64,000 bases of DNA from Vandiemenella viatica (GCA_031002005.1 CM061918.1:43560047-43624046); one strand, 5' to 3'; numbered from the stretch's first letter, positions 11,600 to 23,039 are shown. Numbers and translations are program-made. The notes: generated by a model not told the origin, from the letters alone.

Positions 11600-11890
11600 T
11601 CCAAATTACCAAACCAATTTAGGTGGAATTTTCTCAACTTGCTTATGATATAGTTTAAAATCCGCGGTATATCTTACTGTTCTATGACCGGGAAGCGAAG
11701 CAAGAAATGATAGTTCGTTCGTACCAAGAACAGATAGACGCCACAGATCACACTGCATTCCAGACGAATACTCCTCTACGAGATACCCACCAAAGATCAC
11801 GCTACAACATAGATGTACACTCCACTCTTCATATCCTATTAATATTGTGTGTAGCTTTTTTTTTTTCTCCTCTAGTATTAGCATCCCAAT
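11600..11890 (-). repeat. Dispersed repeat F, copy 1, with a conserved translated segment
   Basis: Translated on the minus strand this gives a frame containing SVIFGGYLVEEYSSGMQ then CDLWRLSVLGTNELSF. The plus-strand frame at 44686-44905 gives SVIFYGYFV and SGMQNDLWRLPIFDTNESSF. The peptide similarity suggests a shared coding or host-derived ancestor. Function unknown. Confidence 0.55.
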
Positions 11891-12249
11891 AAGCGTAACA
11901 AAATTTATGAATTTAATTTACGGTAAATATTAAAAATATACTACATTACAAAAGTGTTGCTTTACTAATAGAAAAGAAACAAAAAGCAAACACATTACTA
12001 TGCACACCAAGATCCGTGCACGCGATGTAGCGGGAAAAAGTAGCGATAAATAAACTTGTATTTGGATTTTAGTAAAACCGTTGTGCGGCAGAAACAATAA
12101 CACTCGTTTAATTAGAAGCATCGATCAAGAAAAACAAATGTATTTTTAAGGCTATTTTGCATTTGGATAAACTTTTCATAATGTTAACCAAATGAGATTT
12201 TCTTAAGTTTTAAAACATGTAAGGACCAGAATATCATAAAGACTAATAC

Positions 12250-12475
12250 TTTGTAATGCAATAGTTGAGCCTGATCCGGTTAGCACTTCGGAGTACCCTA
12301 GTTCGAACCTCGAGCATACTACCCTGATTTCCGTTTTCCATGCCCTCCTGAAATAAATCCAGAGCGAATTCAGGAATGGTTTCTTCAACCGATGTCCTTC
12401 TCCTTGCTCAAAACAATCCTCTCCAGCTCTAATGACATCATCATCGACGGGCTATTAAACAATTACATTTTAAAA
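12250..12475 (+). mobile_element. SINE A copy, degenerate
   Basis: GGTTAGCACTTCGGAGTACC head, AGTTCGAACCTCG B-box, TTCCGTTTTCCATG, CTCTAATGACATCATCATCG tail. Highly diverged, therefore old. Confidence 0.6.
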
Positions 12476-12704
12476 AAACGCACTGTTAAATTTATGGAAT
12501 CTAGATATGGTCGTAATTAATCTATTAGTGCGATAATAATACTTAGTTGCAGTTGTTAGGGTTCTATGGTAAAATGCTTACTTTCCTATTAATTTCTAAT
12601 TATTCTATAATGTGCGTAACCACTTTTTTTTGAGTGTGGTGGATCTCCCACCAGTCTTAATGTCCCCATTCTAAGGAATAATCAGCACATAGGTGCTCAC
12701 TTTT

Positions 12705-12935
12705 TTTTTCTGCTGGCTTTGCGCCTTGTCGACGTCACGATCATTGAGGCGGGAAAAGGCAAATGACTGAGGGCAAGGAACGTAGAAGGAACCATCCTCG
12801 TATTGGCCTTGAGTGATTTGGCGAAAACATTTAAAACTCAAATCTCGATGGCTGGACCGGAATTCGAACCTGTGTCCTCTCGAATATAAAACCATCTCAC
12901 TACATACCCAACGCTGAACGTTTTCGGGTTTAAAC
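12705..12935 (-). mobile_element. SINE A copy
   Basis: Reverse orientation: CTTGTCGACGTCACGATCAT tail, GAGTGATTTGGCGAAAAC, GGAATTCGAACCTGTGTCCT B-box and head to about 12930. Confidence 0.7.
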
Positions 12936-12939
12936 CAGA

Positions 12940-13585
12940 CTTTTTGTCCCTAGTAAGGTTGGAATCGAGCATCATCACCTCTCCTATCCTGCCGGGAAAG
13001 TAATTAATGGTAAAAATTTGTTGTAACACCATGGCTCAAATTTATTATCACCGAGTCCACTACCAGGAATATCTGCCGCCTACAGTGACATGAGCCAAGA
13101 GCAGTTAAAATTCAATTCTGGAAAACAAAAAACCAAAAATATATCAATTTTGACTACCTTTGTAGGAGGACCAAAGAGTTTATTTTACCTTCTAAATTCA
13201 TTTTCTCAGTTCAATCCGGATTTCGCGTTGTATAGTACAAGACCACAGTGTTACCGTGTAACGTGGAGTTTTAGAGAAGTGGAGAAAGCTGTTAGGTACA
13301 GAGTCTGAACGTATCACTTGTTGGGCAAGGTGTTAGGGTGTTCCAACAGTGCACAGTTGTGTCTGCGGAGATTCGCACAGTGCTCCTAAACAGCGTTCCC
13401 GGCAGTTGAATACGCTATGCAGGAATAAAAGTAAAAATCTTCAAGTAGGAGTTACTTTCGCGCCCAAAGGAGTCAAGTTACAGATTATTTAATAAATAGA
13501 ATGCATTAAAACAATTTGTAAAAACTTTTTTTAACGTAAATAAAAAGTAATGCGACGGAGACATCGTCATTAACTGTTAATATAA
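12940..13585. other. No gene seen
   Basis: Contains an open stretch at 13090-13308 (72 codons) with no recognisable domain; probably chance. Confidence 0.35.
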
Positions 13586-13589
13586 AAGG

Positions 13590-13960
13590 AATCGAAAAAA
13601 CAGAAAGACAGACATTGATAAAAATATTCGGTCCCAAGATCCAAGTCAGCATCTGGATGAGCAAAAGTTCAGAAGAACTGTATTCACTGGCCGAACGATT
13701 CATGACACTCGTATGAATAATACGTATGCAATTCTTTGGACATATAGCACGAATGGATGATTTGCGACTGACGAGAAAAATCTTCCACATCATTAACGGA
13801 CCCCAAGAAACCAAAGCACGCTTGGCTTGTAGAAACCAAGAAGGACCTTCCAAAAGTCAACCTAGACCCAATGACATCTGCACGAGTGTATATAGAGAAA
13901 AAAAATCACTTCAAATAAATTGCATCTAAGATACCAACAGCAAAAAATCTTAAACTCAAG
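13590..13960 (+). mobile_element. LINE ORF2 C-terminal fragment (RTE-like)
   Basis: The frame segments RRTVFTGRTIHDTRM and then MQFFGHIARMDDLRLTRKIF, followed by a SQPRPNDICTSVYRE segment, match the region after the RT domain of RTE-like non-LTR retrotransposons. A frameshift near 13720 separates the two. Clade assignment is from memory of the motifs. Confidence 0.6.
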
Positions 13961-14447
13961 AATGCATGGACACAAAGGAGATGTCAAGCCAAGAGCGTGA
14001 GGAGGTTTTCGGAAGATAAGAAGAATAAGAAGGACACTGAAAATTAATGGTTCCCTGCGCTCTTTAGTGGGTTAAACGAGAAAGTAAAATAATAAATGTA
14101 ATTTTTAAACATAGTTTAATATTCTTTTTTTACATAATCTTTCGAATGGTGAATATAAAAATTAAACGTAGAAAAAGGTTGAAAATTTTCAACAAAAAAA
14201 GTATTTTTAATACATGTTTATTCTGTTTTATGGAATTCTCTGTGGAATGATTCATATGATTTTTTGTGCAAAACAATTATATGCTGAAGTATCAAATTTG
14301 TTGAGATTACCCATTTAACCCACCAGTTTTACTCATCATGGGCTTCGCCAAATTTAAAGTTTTGGTTTTACGACCGCATGCTCTCGCTGACGCCAAGCAC
14401 TTTGTATCTACTGCCAGGTTGTACTACATACTAATGGAAGAAGTGGA

Positions 14448-14700
14448 GTGTTGCCATCTGTCTGCGAAATACATAACTATGTTCAGTGTGTGATAAGCGT
14501 ATTTTTTGTATGCGAAATGTGTAATTTATGAGCCGGAGATTGGGGACCGCCCCGACATTCGACTTAATGACTGCGGGAAACCACCTAAAAACCGCAGTCA
14601 GGACGGCTGGTACACGGGGTCCTGGGCTCGTACCAGGTCCCGTTGTACCTCCCAGATCCAGTGTGTGTGTGGCGCCTCAGCGCACTGAACCACAGTGGGG
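14448..14700 (-). repeat. Repeat family E, copy 2
   Basis: Same block order as 3822-4030, extended by GTTGCCATCTGTCTGCGAAA and ACATAACTATGTTC, which are also present (reversed) at 49340-49390. This defines a longer family E unit of about 250 bp. Confidence 0.65.
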
Positions 14701-14916
14701 GCTTTAAGATTACCCTTTTAATCAGTTTATTAAAACCGAAAACTCAAAAAAGATCTCCATAGTTTTCCAGTAACCTTTAGGAGGATATGTAATTGTCCAT
14801 ATCTGTAAATTTTGGGATTAGTAATTTCGGAAATAAAGAGGGAATTGAATTTCTTTATTAACTTTTTCTGTCAAATTCTTGTACAAATGGTGAAATAAAT
14901 AATAAATCGGTAGGTT

Positions 14917-15375
14917 GTGTAACGATAGCGTTGCACACCCAAATAGATGAGGAGTGCATCATCTAAAAGAAAGTGTAATATCTCTGAAAGGCGAGGTACA
15001 GAGAAAGACGCTGGTTGGCCAAAACAGTCACGTGAGGGAAAGGAAGTAGTGCGATTGGCCGAGTGACGTGAGGCGGCGGATATACTAGGGAAAAGTCGAG
15101 TCGAACGTGTGCTCGTGATTCAGGCGGTTGTGCAAAAATGTTCGCAGAGTATGAGTATTCGGTTATGTGCCGTCCATATTCTAGACTATACTGAATAGGA
15201 ATGTTAAACATGTGTGCTGAAGAAACTTTAGTTCTGTGTGCTAATCTGCAATCTCGAATATTAATGATAGTCCGATACGACAATGATCATGTCTGGTGCC
15301 GACATTCTATGTATTTTGATTGAATAAACGGTGCAATAAATGCAGTTCTTAAGTTCGTCACTCGAGTGTTATTAA
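14917..15375 (+). other. Possible solo LTR
   Basis: The segment starts TGTAACGATAG and ends AAGCAACA. It has a TATA-like GGATATACTAGG near 15080 and two AATAAA motifs near 15325-15340. TAAATC occurs on both sides (about 14903 and 15381), but not exactly at TG..CA ends. Suggestive only; no paired LTR or internal region was found. Confidence 0.3.
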
Positions 15376-15831
15376 TGAAGCAACATAAATCTTTATTTTA
15401 AATCATTATAGCTGTCAGAAATCATTTGGTACCAACGAAGATTATCTAAAAGAATTGTTTTCCTTCTGGTGGCCCCTGAGCCCTTATAATTACACTAAAT
15501 TGCAAAACGTCATGGGATACGACGATGCAAGTATCCAGATAGTGAAATAAACGTATGAATGTGACCTGCAGTGTGTCGGCTTTAATTTGTACTCTTGTGA
15601 GTCGTTTGAAATGTTTTATATCGTGCTTATGGCCGCCCGACAGGAATTAAAATGCGTACTTTGACCGCTGAATAGTATGAAGTGTATGAAGAATTCCATT
15701 TCGGAAATTGTTCGTGAATTCAACATTCCTCGGTCCACAGCGCCAAGAATGTGCCATTAATACGTAATTTCTGGCGTAACATCTCGCCAGAGACAACGTA
15801 GTGAACGAGCACGTCTACTTGATAATCGAGA

Positions 15832-16125
15832 ATGGTGTGGTGGCTCAGTGGTTGAGGTATCTGGGTGTGGATAGAAAGGTCCACGGTTGGAATACCTATC
15901 TCGCCGGAAATTTTCATAGGCCATTAACCTTAACTTCATCTCTGGCACAGCTTGCTTCATAACGTGAAGTAGGCTACGTCAGAACGCTTCCGCTAAACTG
16001 TAGGTCTCCTTTATCCGGTAGTCCTACCGGGTTAGGTTAAGGCGGCTACGACAGGGGCGGAATGCGCAGCCAATAGAAACACTGTCACCAGGTCATTACG
16101 ACCACACGGAATTGTTGTTGTTGTA
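15832..16125 (+). mobile_element. SINE C copy
   Basis: tRNA-like head GTGGTGGCTCAGTGGTTGAG with a weak B-box (ACGGTTGGAATACC). The body has TAAACTGTAGGTCTCC and the 3' end has GCGGAATGCGCAGCC and CTGTCACCAGGTCATTACGA. It is inserted in the Tc1 transposase N-terminal region. A (TTG)n stretch ends it. Confidence 0.65.
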
Positions 16126-16151
16126 ACGAGACCAGCAACGTCTGTTTAGAA

Positions 16152-17082
16152 TAGGGCTGTTGATATTTTTAAAAATATCGGATTTTCGATATATCGATAT
16201 TTTAAAAAGTATTAATATCGGCTGTCGATATATATCGGGAAAAAAGTATCGATACTTTTATAAATGCAATTTCATAAAATCAAACCTAGCAAAAACAAGG
16301 CTCTCCACATAAATAGACGTGTGATTTTGTTCTTAATCAGGTTTTAACTTTCGAATGGTTTCTGTGGGTGATGATTGTTGAATTTTTTAAAAAAATTTGA
16401 CCATTATGCGTCTCATAAGTTTCATAAAAAATAATAAAATTTATAAAACTCGAAAGAGGTTCGAGGCATATCTTATTTTGTGTATTTTTAATATAGATAA
16501 GTAACACAGTTGAGGCATTTATTTAGGTAGAAGTTTAGCTATCATAGCACGCATTATGGCCAAGTTACATCACATTTTTCATAAGATTTTTTGTTGTATT
16601 TCATTTAGTTTTGGATGTTGATAGTTTATTCTGAGTTGTCTTATTTTTCTTGCTCTCGTATTAGCGACAATTTGTTATTTACGCTTCCCACTATTCCTTC
16701 TAACACACTAATTTCAAGTTGGACTACCCTGGACCATTCACACGCTCATTTCAAACAATCTGCTCGCGTTCGATTCGTGCTGGGCGAGCGATGCCTTGCC
16801 TACACTGTTGTCATCATCTGAGTAGACTTGGTACCTATAACTTTCAAATTAATTATAGAAAGATTTACTTAAGCTTGCTGATCTTTATGCGTAACAGAAA
16901 TTTGAGGGACATATTGTCATTCAGAGCAAACGAAAAATGACAACTTATTTAAAAAAATATCGAAGCCGATATCCAGATTTAAGTATCGAAATATCGATAT
17001 ATCGTCCTAAAAATATTACTCATAAATATCGATATTTTCAAAAAATAATATCGATATATCGATATATTATCAACAGTCCTAG
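16152..17082. mobile_element. hAT-type non-autonomous element with 8-bp TSD
   Basis: The ends are TAGGGCTGTTGATA and TATCAACAGTCCTA. The 8-bp flank GTTTAGAA is exact on both sides (16144-16151 and 17083-17090), the hallmark of hAT insertion. Both subterminal regions are rich in ATATCGATATATCG motifs, probably transposase-binding repeats. No transposase domain is visible in the 931 bp. Confidence 0.9.
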
Positions 17083-17159
17083 TTTAGAAGTGAGAGAGAC
17101 TGCTTCAAAAGACAGTAACACTCAATTAGCGACGTACGATAGACGTGTACGAGCAGATC

Positions 17160-17230
17160 GAGTTTGGTGGGTGAGCGGTAACGCTCCGACCTCGCATTCG
17201 GGAGGTTCGAATCCCCGTCCGGACGTCACT
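17160..17230 (+). mobile_element. SINE A head fragment
   Basis: TTGGTGGGTGAGCGGTAACG, CTCGCATTCGGGAGG and TTCGAATCCCCGTCCGG, then abrupt return to Tc1 transposase sequence. The body is absent, so this is a short or 3'-deleted insertion. Confidence 0.6.
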
Positions 17231-18107
17231 GGGAAAAGGTTGGGTGGTAGATGAATCACGATTCAGTTTGGTAAGAACGAATGGTAAGGTTCGAGTGTAG
17301 CGCAGACCCAACGAAGACATGAGCCCAGATTGTCAAGAAGGCACTGTGCAAGCGGATCGTGGCTTCATCCTTGTATGGTCTGTTTTTACATGCCACGCAC
17401 TGGGATCTCTGGTCAAACTGAACTGGATGTAAATGGTTACTTGGCTACTAGGTAACCGTTTTCAGCCATTCATGACCATCATGTTCTCAAAAACAACGAT
17501 GGGATTTTTTTCATGACGAGAATGCTAGAATGACCCGGCCAAAATCGTCCGCGATTGGTTTGAGAAATCTGGACAATTCCCGCGAATGATTTGGCCACGA
17601 ATATCACTAGACGTGAATCGAATCAAACATATCTAGGACATTACGTCCTGAATCTTTAACATTTTCGCAATTACGGGCGACTGTAAAGAAAGGATGGCTG
17701 AATATTTCTTCAGGGGATTTCCGACGACTTTTTGAGTCAATGCCACGTCTGATTGCTGCATTTTGCTGAGCAAAAGGGAGTTTCAAACGATATTAGCAGG
17801 TATTCCATGAGTTTCGGCACTTCAGTGTATATCATGTTCACATTTTGATCTGTTAATTGATGACTCCTCTAAGATGACAGCCTATATTCCCGTAACGTAC
17901 CGTAACGAAAGTTATCGCCTTGTAGAAGATGTAAACCATAGTACGTCGGCGTTATTCCAATAGAAGAAAAATTACCCAATGTAAAGACCTGAACAAGGTA
18001 TCCCAATTCGCTCACTTCCCGGGAACATCCCCTATTTACCCTTTCTAGTACATTCAAAACAATAAGATTTAACACTAATAACATTTGTCTTATTGAGGGA
18101 CTTTTAT

Positions 18108-18310
18108 GGATCGTAGAGACGATATCATTAGAACCTGGAGATGATTAGGACAAGGAATGGGAAGGAACTTGGCCATAGCCTTATGGAGAACCATCCCTGC
18201 TTCCTCCTGTAATGATTTCAGGAAACCAAGGGAAACTAAAATCTGGATGACTGGAGGAGATTCGAACCAGCGTCCTCTCGAAAGTCCTGCCGGAGAACTA
18301 CTGCTCACCC
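18108..18310 (-). mobile_element. SINE A copy
   Basis: Reverse orientation; GAGACGATATCATTAGAACC tail, GGAATGGGAAGGAACTTGGC, GAGATTCGAACCAGCGTCCT B-box and a degraded head near 18300. Confidence 0.7.
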
Positions 18311-18319
18311 AGCAGGCTT

Positions 18320-19700
18320 CGTGATAATGTTTATTGTTTATAATTAAATTGATTTAGTAAAATCCTTAGTATGTAAAATTAAAAACATTTATGATATAAT
18401 TAAGCAGTTCCAATATTTTGTCATATTTTAAGTGACTGCGGAACAGTGGAAGGTAAGAATTATAGTGAAAAAGATAAATACTAGAGTATATGAAACTGAT
18501 AATTGATTACTTAGGATGTAATGGATCATGTTGAGATGAAAAGAGTAGCCGAGTATAGTAAGAGATGAAAGATTATATCAAACAATTCAACAGACTGGTA
18601 AAAGGGAAAAAAGAAAAAAACAATATAGGTGGCAACAAGTGTAAAGAATGAAGCTGTAGAATACTTACGGCCTTAGTTTTATTGTTGGTTTCTAAGCTCA
18701 TCAACTAAACCAAATTTGTCATCAATACAACCACTATGGAAGATGTAGTTGCAAACTATTAGATAATCTGAAATTCATGTGTAACCGCCGGCTATCATGT
18801 AATTTTATTGTTTTAATGCTCGCCAAACCACTCACAAAATGTTCTAAAAAGCTTCTGCTTTCATTCTTTCACGTTATTTGGATTAATATCATAATTTGGT
18901 GTCAATTTACGTTGCACAACATTATACTGCTTAGAGTAACTTTTTTATAACAATTATACACAAAAAATAGAGAGAGAGAGGGACTACCTGACTTGTCAAA
19001 CAAATAACAGCATCAGGAGTCAGTTATAGTACCCTGGTCCGACTTCGAAAAACATTCTCGCAAGACATTATTGTATACCTCTCTGCATCACAGTCGCAAA
19101 AAGTAGGTAATGTGTTTTGGATTGCAGTGATTTGTGAAAGAAATGAAAAACACGATGTTACTGTAATTCTTTTTTTTTTTTTGCCTCCGTTGACGAAAGC
19201 AGAAAACTAAATCCATTTCGTTTCACCAACATTCGATGCTGCTACAAAGCCATGTATCGGTTATGACTGTAGATATAAAGTAATGTGTCTTTTTAAGAAT
19301 ACATAAAATAGATGCGGTAGAAGCAGTGTGTAGACAAAAGTGTATATAATGCAACAATAGATGCTTTCGGAGCATAAGAAAATGCTCAAGAAACCAAACA
19401 ACAATGGTGAACCCAAGGTATAGAATATAATATAAACAGCTCTTCCAAAAATGGTTGGCATCTCAACAAGGCAGTAAAAACTATATGAGAATATGGAAGT
19501 GTAAAAATAAATTTCAAAGTCGAATGTGAGACGAAATTTGTACGAAATTGAGTAAACGTATGGAAACTACAAAAATGCTAAGGCTTGTAAATTTATAAAC
19601 AATGTTGAACAGATGCAAAGGGAAAAATCTAAATTCGACTTATTAACTAGGGAAAAGGGCATTTTAAGAACTTATTCGCCGAAAATAGTGATTAATATAA
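18320..19700. other. No gene seen
   Basis: AT-rich, with short (GA)n near 18968 and a T-run near 19170. Nothing recognisable. Confidence 0.4.
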
Positions 19701-19704
19701 TAAA

Positions 19705-19890
19705 AAATAACTAACTTAGTTCACAAACCGAAGGTTCATTGGACACTTCCGAACGAGAAATACTAAGTCATTAAGTCAGAGGTAGGACGGCCAGTTCGTT
19801 ACCTCTGCGACCTATAGTTTCACGTCGAATCCGAAGAACGGAAGCGTTCTTGCGCACTTCATATTACACAGAGAACAGTAACAAAGGCAA
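19705..19890 (-). mobile_element. SINE B copy, 3' part
   Basis: Reverse complement of the SINE B tail: AACTTAGTTCACAAACCGAA, TAAGTCAGAGGTAGGACGGC and CAGTTCGTTACCTCTG correspond to the tail at 56500-56611. Moderately diverged. Confidence 0.65.
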
Positions 19891-19896
19891 GGCTCA

Positions 19897-19985
19897 AGTT
19901 AAGGTCGTTTGAAAATCCCAGCCGAGATCTGGATTCTAAACAGGGACGCTTTACTATTGAGCCACCAGACCGCACGGGTAATTAG
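19897..19985 (-). mobile_element. SINE C head fragment
   Basis: On the minus strand GCGGTCTGGTGGCTCAATAG and then a TTTAGAATCCAGATCTCGGC box align with the SINE C head at 15838-15915. Confidence 0.5.
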
Positions 19986-20194
19986 AGTAACCAGCTCACT
20001 GGGAAGTTTTTGTGGTCGAATATTGAAAAACAGTATTGAGAAGGAAATATTATTGCAAACATTAATTCTGAAATCCAACACAGATTTAACTGTGCTGGAG
20101 CCTTTGGCTTGCAAAGATCAAGATTCTTCGATTTCATGACTTAAATACCGAAACTCAGATCCTTGTGCACAAATCTGTTGGTATTCTCACCTTA

Positions 20195-21029
20195 GGGATC
20201 GTCCATAAACCACGTAGCCCCCAACGTGGCTTTTGCCTCTAAACATCTCCCCCCCCACTTAGCATTTAGCTTTTTTCCCTTTTGATTCCAGAATAGATTT
20301 TTTACCGTCTTCTCTTCTCAGACCATTGTAAATTACATACGGTGATAATTAAATGAAGGAAATGAATTTCACATGCTGTTGTGTGGTCTGTGCCTCATTT
20401 TAACTGTGAAAAATGATATGTATGGAAAGCTATGTGGCATGGCTCGGACCCCCTCCCCCCCTCCCCCACGTAACGCAGCGTAGCCTTCCAGCCAACCCCT
20501 CCCTCCTCCCTAGACTAGGGTTACCAGATTTTTTTCTCCAAATCCGGGGACGCTTCACAACTTTATCACCAAAATCCAGGGACGCTTTCAGTATTTGTCA
20601 TAATTACGCGTTGTACTTTTATAAGTTATAAGATTAAAGGTTGCGTTAACCTGAAAGCCACATATTTTTTGTATTTTAAATGAGGATCACAGACAGCCAT
20701 GTTACACACAGCAAGGAGACTTGATTTTCCAAAGCTGTTGTGTCCAAGACGCAGTATCCTTGTAATTTTCTTTTATTCCTAGGCACGTACAAGGAAAGAA
20801 GTGCGCTTCATATCTCTTGCTTTAAGCGAATGTATTAACAAATCAGAGCTTTAAAAGAACTCTCGAATGATAAAAAAAAAATATCTGAGGACAACAGTAA
20901 AAATCCGGGGACACTGCGGGGACGAAATCTGTCCGGGGACAGAGAGCTAAATACGGGGACTGTCCCCGGCAAACGGGGATGTCTGGTAACCCTACCCTAG
21001 ACCGAGCCACGTAGTTTATGCACGCTCCC
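20195..21029. mobile_element. Harbinger-like MITE with a nested hAT-like MITE
   Basis: The ends GGGATCGTCCATAAACCACG and, at the right, the reverse complement of GGGAGCGTGCATAAACTACG are inverted repeats with TTA on both outer sides (20192-20194, 21030-21032), the PIF/Harbinger-type 3-bp TSD. Removing the nested element leaves about 348 bp. Related copies lie at 21206-21350 and 46933-47952. Superfamily assignment is inferred from TSD and ends only. Confidence 0.7.
20516..20994. mobile_element. hAT-like MITE, nested, 8-bp TSD
   Basis: The ends TAGGGTTACCAGA and TCTGGTAACCCTA are perfect 13-bp inverted repeats. CCCTAGAC is duplicated exactly at 20508-20515 and 20995-21002. Subterminal TCCGGGGAC motifs occur at both sides in opposite or repeated orientation. 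No coding region is visible in 479 bp. Confidence 0.9.
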
Positions 21030-21077
21030 TTACATTAAGGATCTAAATACTGGAAATGCTACAGGCGACGACAACAT

Positions 21078-21150
21078 TAAAGGCTGAAACAATATCACCA
21101 AAGTTGCCTTGTAAGAAGGCTGAAACAATATCACCAAAGTTGCCTTGTAA
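21078..21150 (+). repeat. Tandem duplication, ~36-bp unit
   Basis: AGGCTGAAACAATATCACCA plus AAGTTGCCTTGTAAGA occurs twice back to back with no visible difference. Confidence 0.9.
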
Positions 21151-21205
21151 GAATCCGTCAAATAACATGGCAGGACAGACGCACCATTATCAACCCGCCA
21201 TTAGG

Positions 21206-21350
21206 GAGTGTCCATAAACTATTAGGCACGATCTAGAGGGGTAGGAGGGGTTGGCTGAAAAGCTACACTGGACTACATAGCGGGAGGAGGATTTCCGAGC
21301 CAAGCCACGTAGCTTTTCATTATACTATTTGTCAGTTAAAATAAAGTACA
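21206..21350 (+). mobile_element. Harbinger-like MITE, partial second copy
   Basis: TTA followed by GGGAGTGTCCATAAACTATT, then GGTTGGCTGAAAAGCTAC and GCCAAGCCACGTAGCTTTTC. No matching right end was found, so it is truncated or its end is too diverged. Confidence 0.5.
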
Positions 21351-21676
21351 GAATGAATGTGAATATTTTTTTCTGTCCTCCGTATGTAATTTCCGATAGT
21401 CCGACAAGAGAAAACAGTACAAAACGTCATCTGGAATCAATAGGGGAAAAAACTACGTGCCACACGACTTGGTAGTTGGTATCAAATACTTGGCGTCAAC
21501 TAGGTCATGTGATCTTAAAATCAGGAGCTCCAAATTTGACCATGCCAATGATGAGTAAATATCATCAAAGGCAACCGATCTCAAATGTTGGGAAAATGTG
21601 ATGAAAAAGAAGAAGATAGACGCTCTAAAACAAGTATCCTTGAACAAGCCCAATCATTCAGGATAGAATCCATGAT

Positions 21677-22676
21677 NNNNNNNNNNNNNNNNNNNNNNNN
21701 NNNNNNNNNNNNNNNNNNNNNNNNNNNNNNNNNNNNNNNNNNNNNNNNNNNNNNNNNNNNNNNNNNNNNNNNNNNNNNNNNNNNNNNNNNNNNNNNNNNN
21801 NNNNNNNNNNNNNNNNNNNNNNNNNNNNNNNNNNNNNNNNNNNNNNNNNNNNNNNNNNNNNNNNNNNNNNNNNNNNNNNNNNNNNNNNNNNNNNNNNNNN
21901 NNNNNNNNNNNNNNNNNNNNNNNNNNNNNNNNNNNNNNNNNNNNNNNNNNNNNNNNNNNNNNNNNNNNNNNNNNNNNNNNNNNNNNNNNNNNNNNNNNNN
22001 NNNNNNNNNNNNNNNNNNNNNNNNNNNNNNNNNNNNNNNNNNNNNNNNNNNNNNNNNNNNNNNNNNNNNNNNNNNNNNNNNNNNNNNNNNNNNNNNNNNN
22101 NNNNNNNNNNNNNNNNNNNNNNNNNNNNNNNNNNNNNNNNNNNNNNNNNNNNNNNNNNNNNNNNNNNNNNNNNNNNNNNNNNNNNNNNNNNNNNNNNNNN
22201 NNNNNNNNNNNNNNNNNNNNNNNNNNNNNNNNNNNNNNNNNNNNNNNNNNNNNNNNNNNNNNNNNNNNNNNNNNNNNNNNNNNNNNNNNNNNNNNNNNNN
22301 NNNNNNNNNNNNNNNNNNNNNNNNNNNNNNNNNNNNNNNNNNNNNNNNNNNNNNNNNNNNNNNNNNNNNNNNNNNNNNNNNNNNNNNNNNNNNNNNNNNN
22401 NNNNNNNNNNNNNNNNNNNNNNNNNNNNNNNNNNNNNNNNNNNNNNNNNNNNNNNNNNNNNNNNNNNNNNNNNNNNNNNNNNNNNNNNNNNNNNNNNNNN
22501 NNNNNNNNNNNNNNNNNNNNNNNNNNNNNNNNNNNNNNNNNNNNNNNNNNNNNNNNNNNNNNNNNNNNNNNNNNNNNNNNNNNNNNNNNNNNNNNNNNNN
22601 NNNNNNNNNNNNNNNNNNNNNNNNNNNNNNNNNNNNNNNNNNNNNNNNNNNNNNNNNNNNNNNNNNNNNNNNNNNN
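21677..22676. other. Assembly gap of exactly 1000 N
   Basis: A round 1000-N block is a placeholder, so the true distance is unknown. It abuts the outer edge of the left palindrome arm, where assemblers often fail. Confidence 0.98.
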
Positions 22677-22870
22677 ACAGGCGACAGAGGATTGAACGAA
22701 GGAACGGGGGGGGGGGAATTCGACTATGGTCCTTTGTGGGAACCATCCGGCATTCACCTCAAGCGGTTGCGGAAAAACCTTGTAAAAACGAAACTTGGTT
22801 GACCGGACGAAACCGCGTCGTCCTAGGTTCCAGACCAGTACAACCTGCATCAACCCAATTGTGGATAGGA
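22677..22870 (-). mobile_element. SINE-like element (SINE A relative)
   Basis: Blocks GGATTGAACGAAGGAACGGG, GGAACCATCCGGCATTCACC and AAGCGGTTGCGGAAAAACC follow SINE A order in a diverged form. The same element is mirrored at 28540-28720, and a relative lies at 30740-30950. Confidence 0.55.
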
Positions 22871-23039
22871 ACAGAGCTCCGTTACCTTATTTCACATGTC
22901 TAATGTTGCTGGCTGCAACGTTGTATGACATCAATTTTGATACGAAGGTGGGTAAAGAACGTGTTTGAAGTGTGTAACTTATATGTAAGCAGCCAGGTTA
23001 GTATGGATATCACCCGAAAAATTAATGCTATGGAAAAAG

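Larger units (their letters stand above)
15640..17790 (+). pseudogene. Tc1-like transposase (broken by insertions)
   Basis: The N-terminus reads EIVREFNIPRSTAPRMC, a Tc1-type HTH helix, then SRQRQRSERARLLDN. After the hAT element the frame VRETASKDSNTQLATYDRRV continues the second HTH region. The catalytic part has VVDESRFSLVRTNG (first Asp), then FHDENARMTRPKIVRDWFEK (second Asp) and a degraded RISLDVNRIKH in place of the usual PDLNPIEH (third acidic position lost). AWLNISSGDF-type residues follow in shifted frames. Multiple stops and frameshifts make it non-functional. Classed as Tc1 rather than mariner from the spacing and the PDLNPIEH-like remnant. Confidence 0.75.
15569..17827 (+). mobile_element. 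Tc1-like transposon interrupted by SINE C, hAT and SINE A
   Basis: The right end reads CTTCAGTG followed by TATA. The left end CAGTGTGTCGG is a weak match. Transposase pieces lie at 15640-15830 (N-terminal helix-turn-helix), 17091-17158 (linker) and 17236-17790 (catalytic C-terminus). SINE C (15832-16125), hAT (16152-17082) and a SINE A head (17160-17230) lie between them. The outer boundaries are approximate. Confidence 0.7.

Noticed and set aside
21585..22853. Frames of about 360-405 codons on both strands
   Set aside because: They exist only because the 1000-N gap contains no stops.
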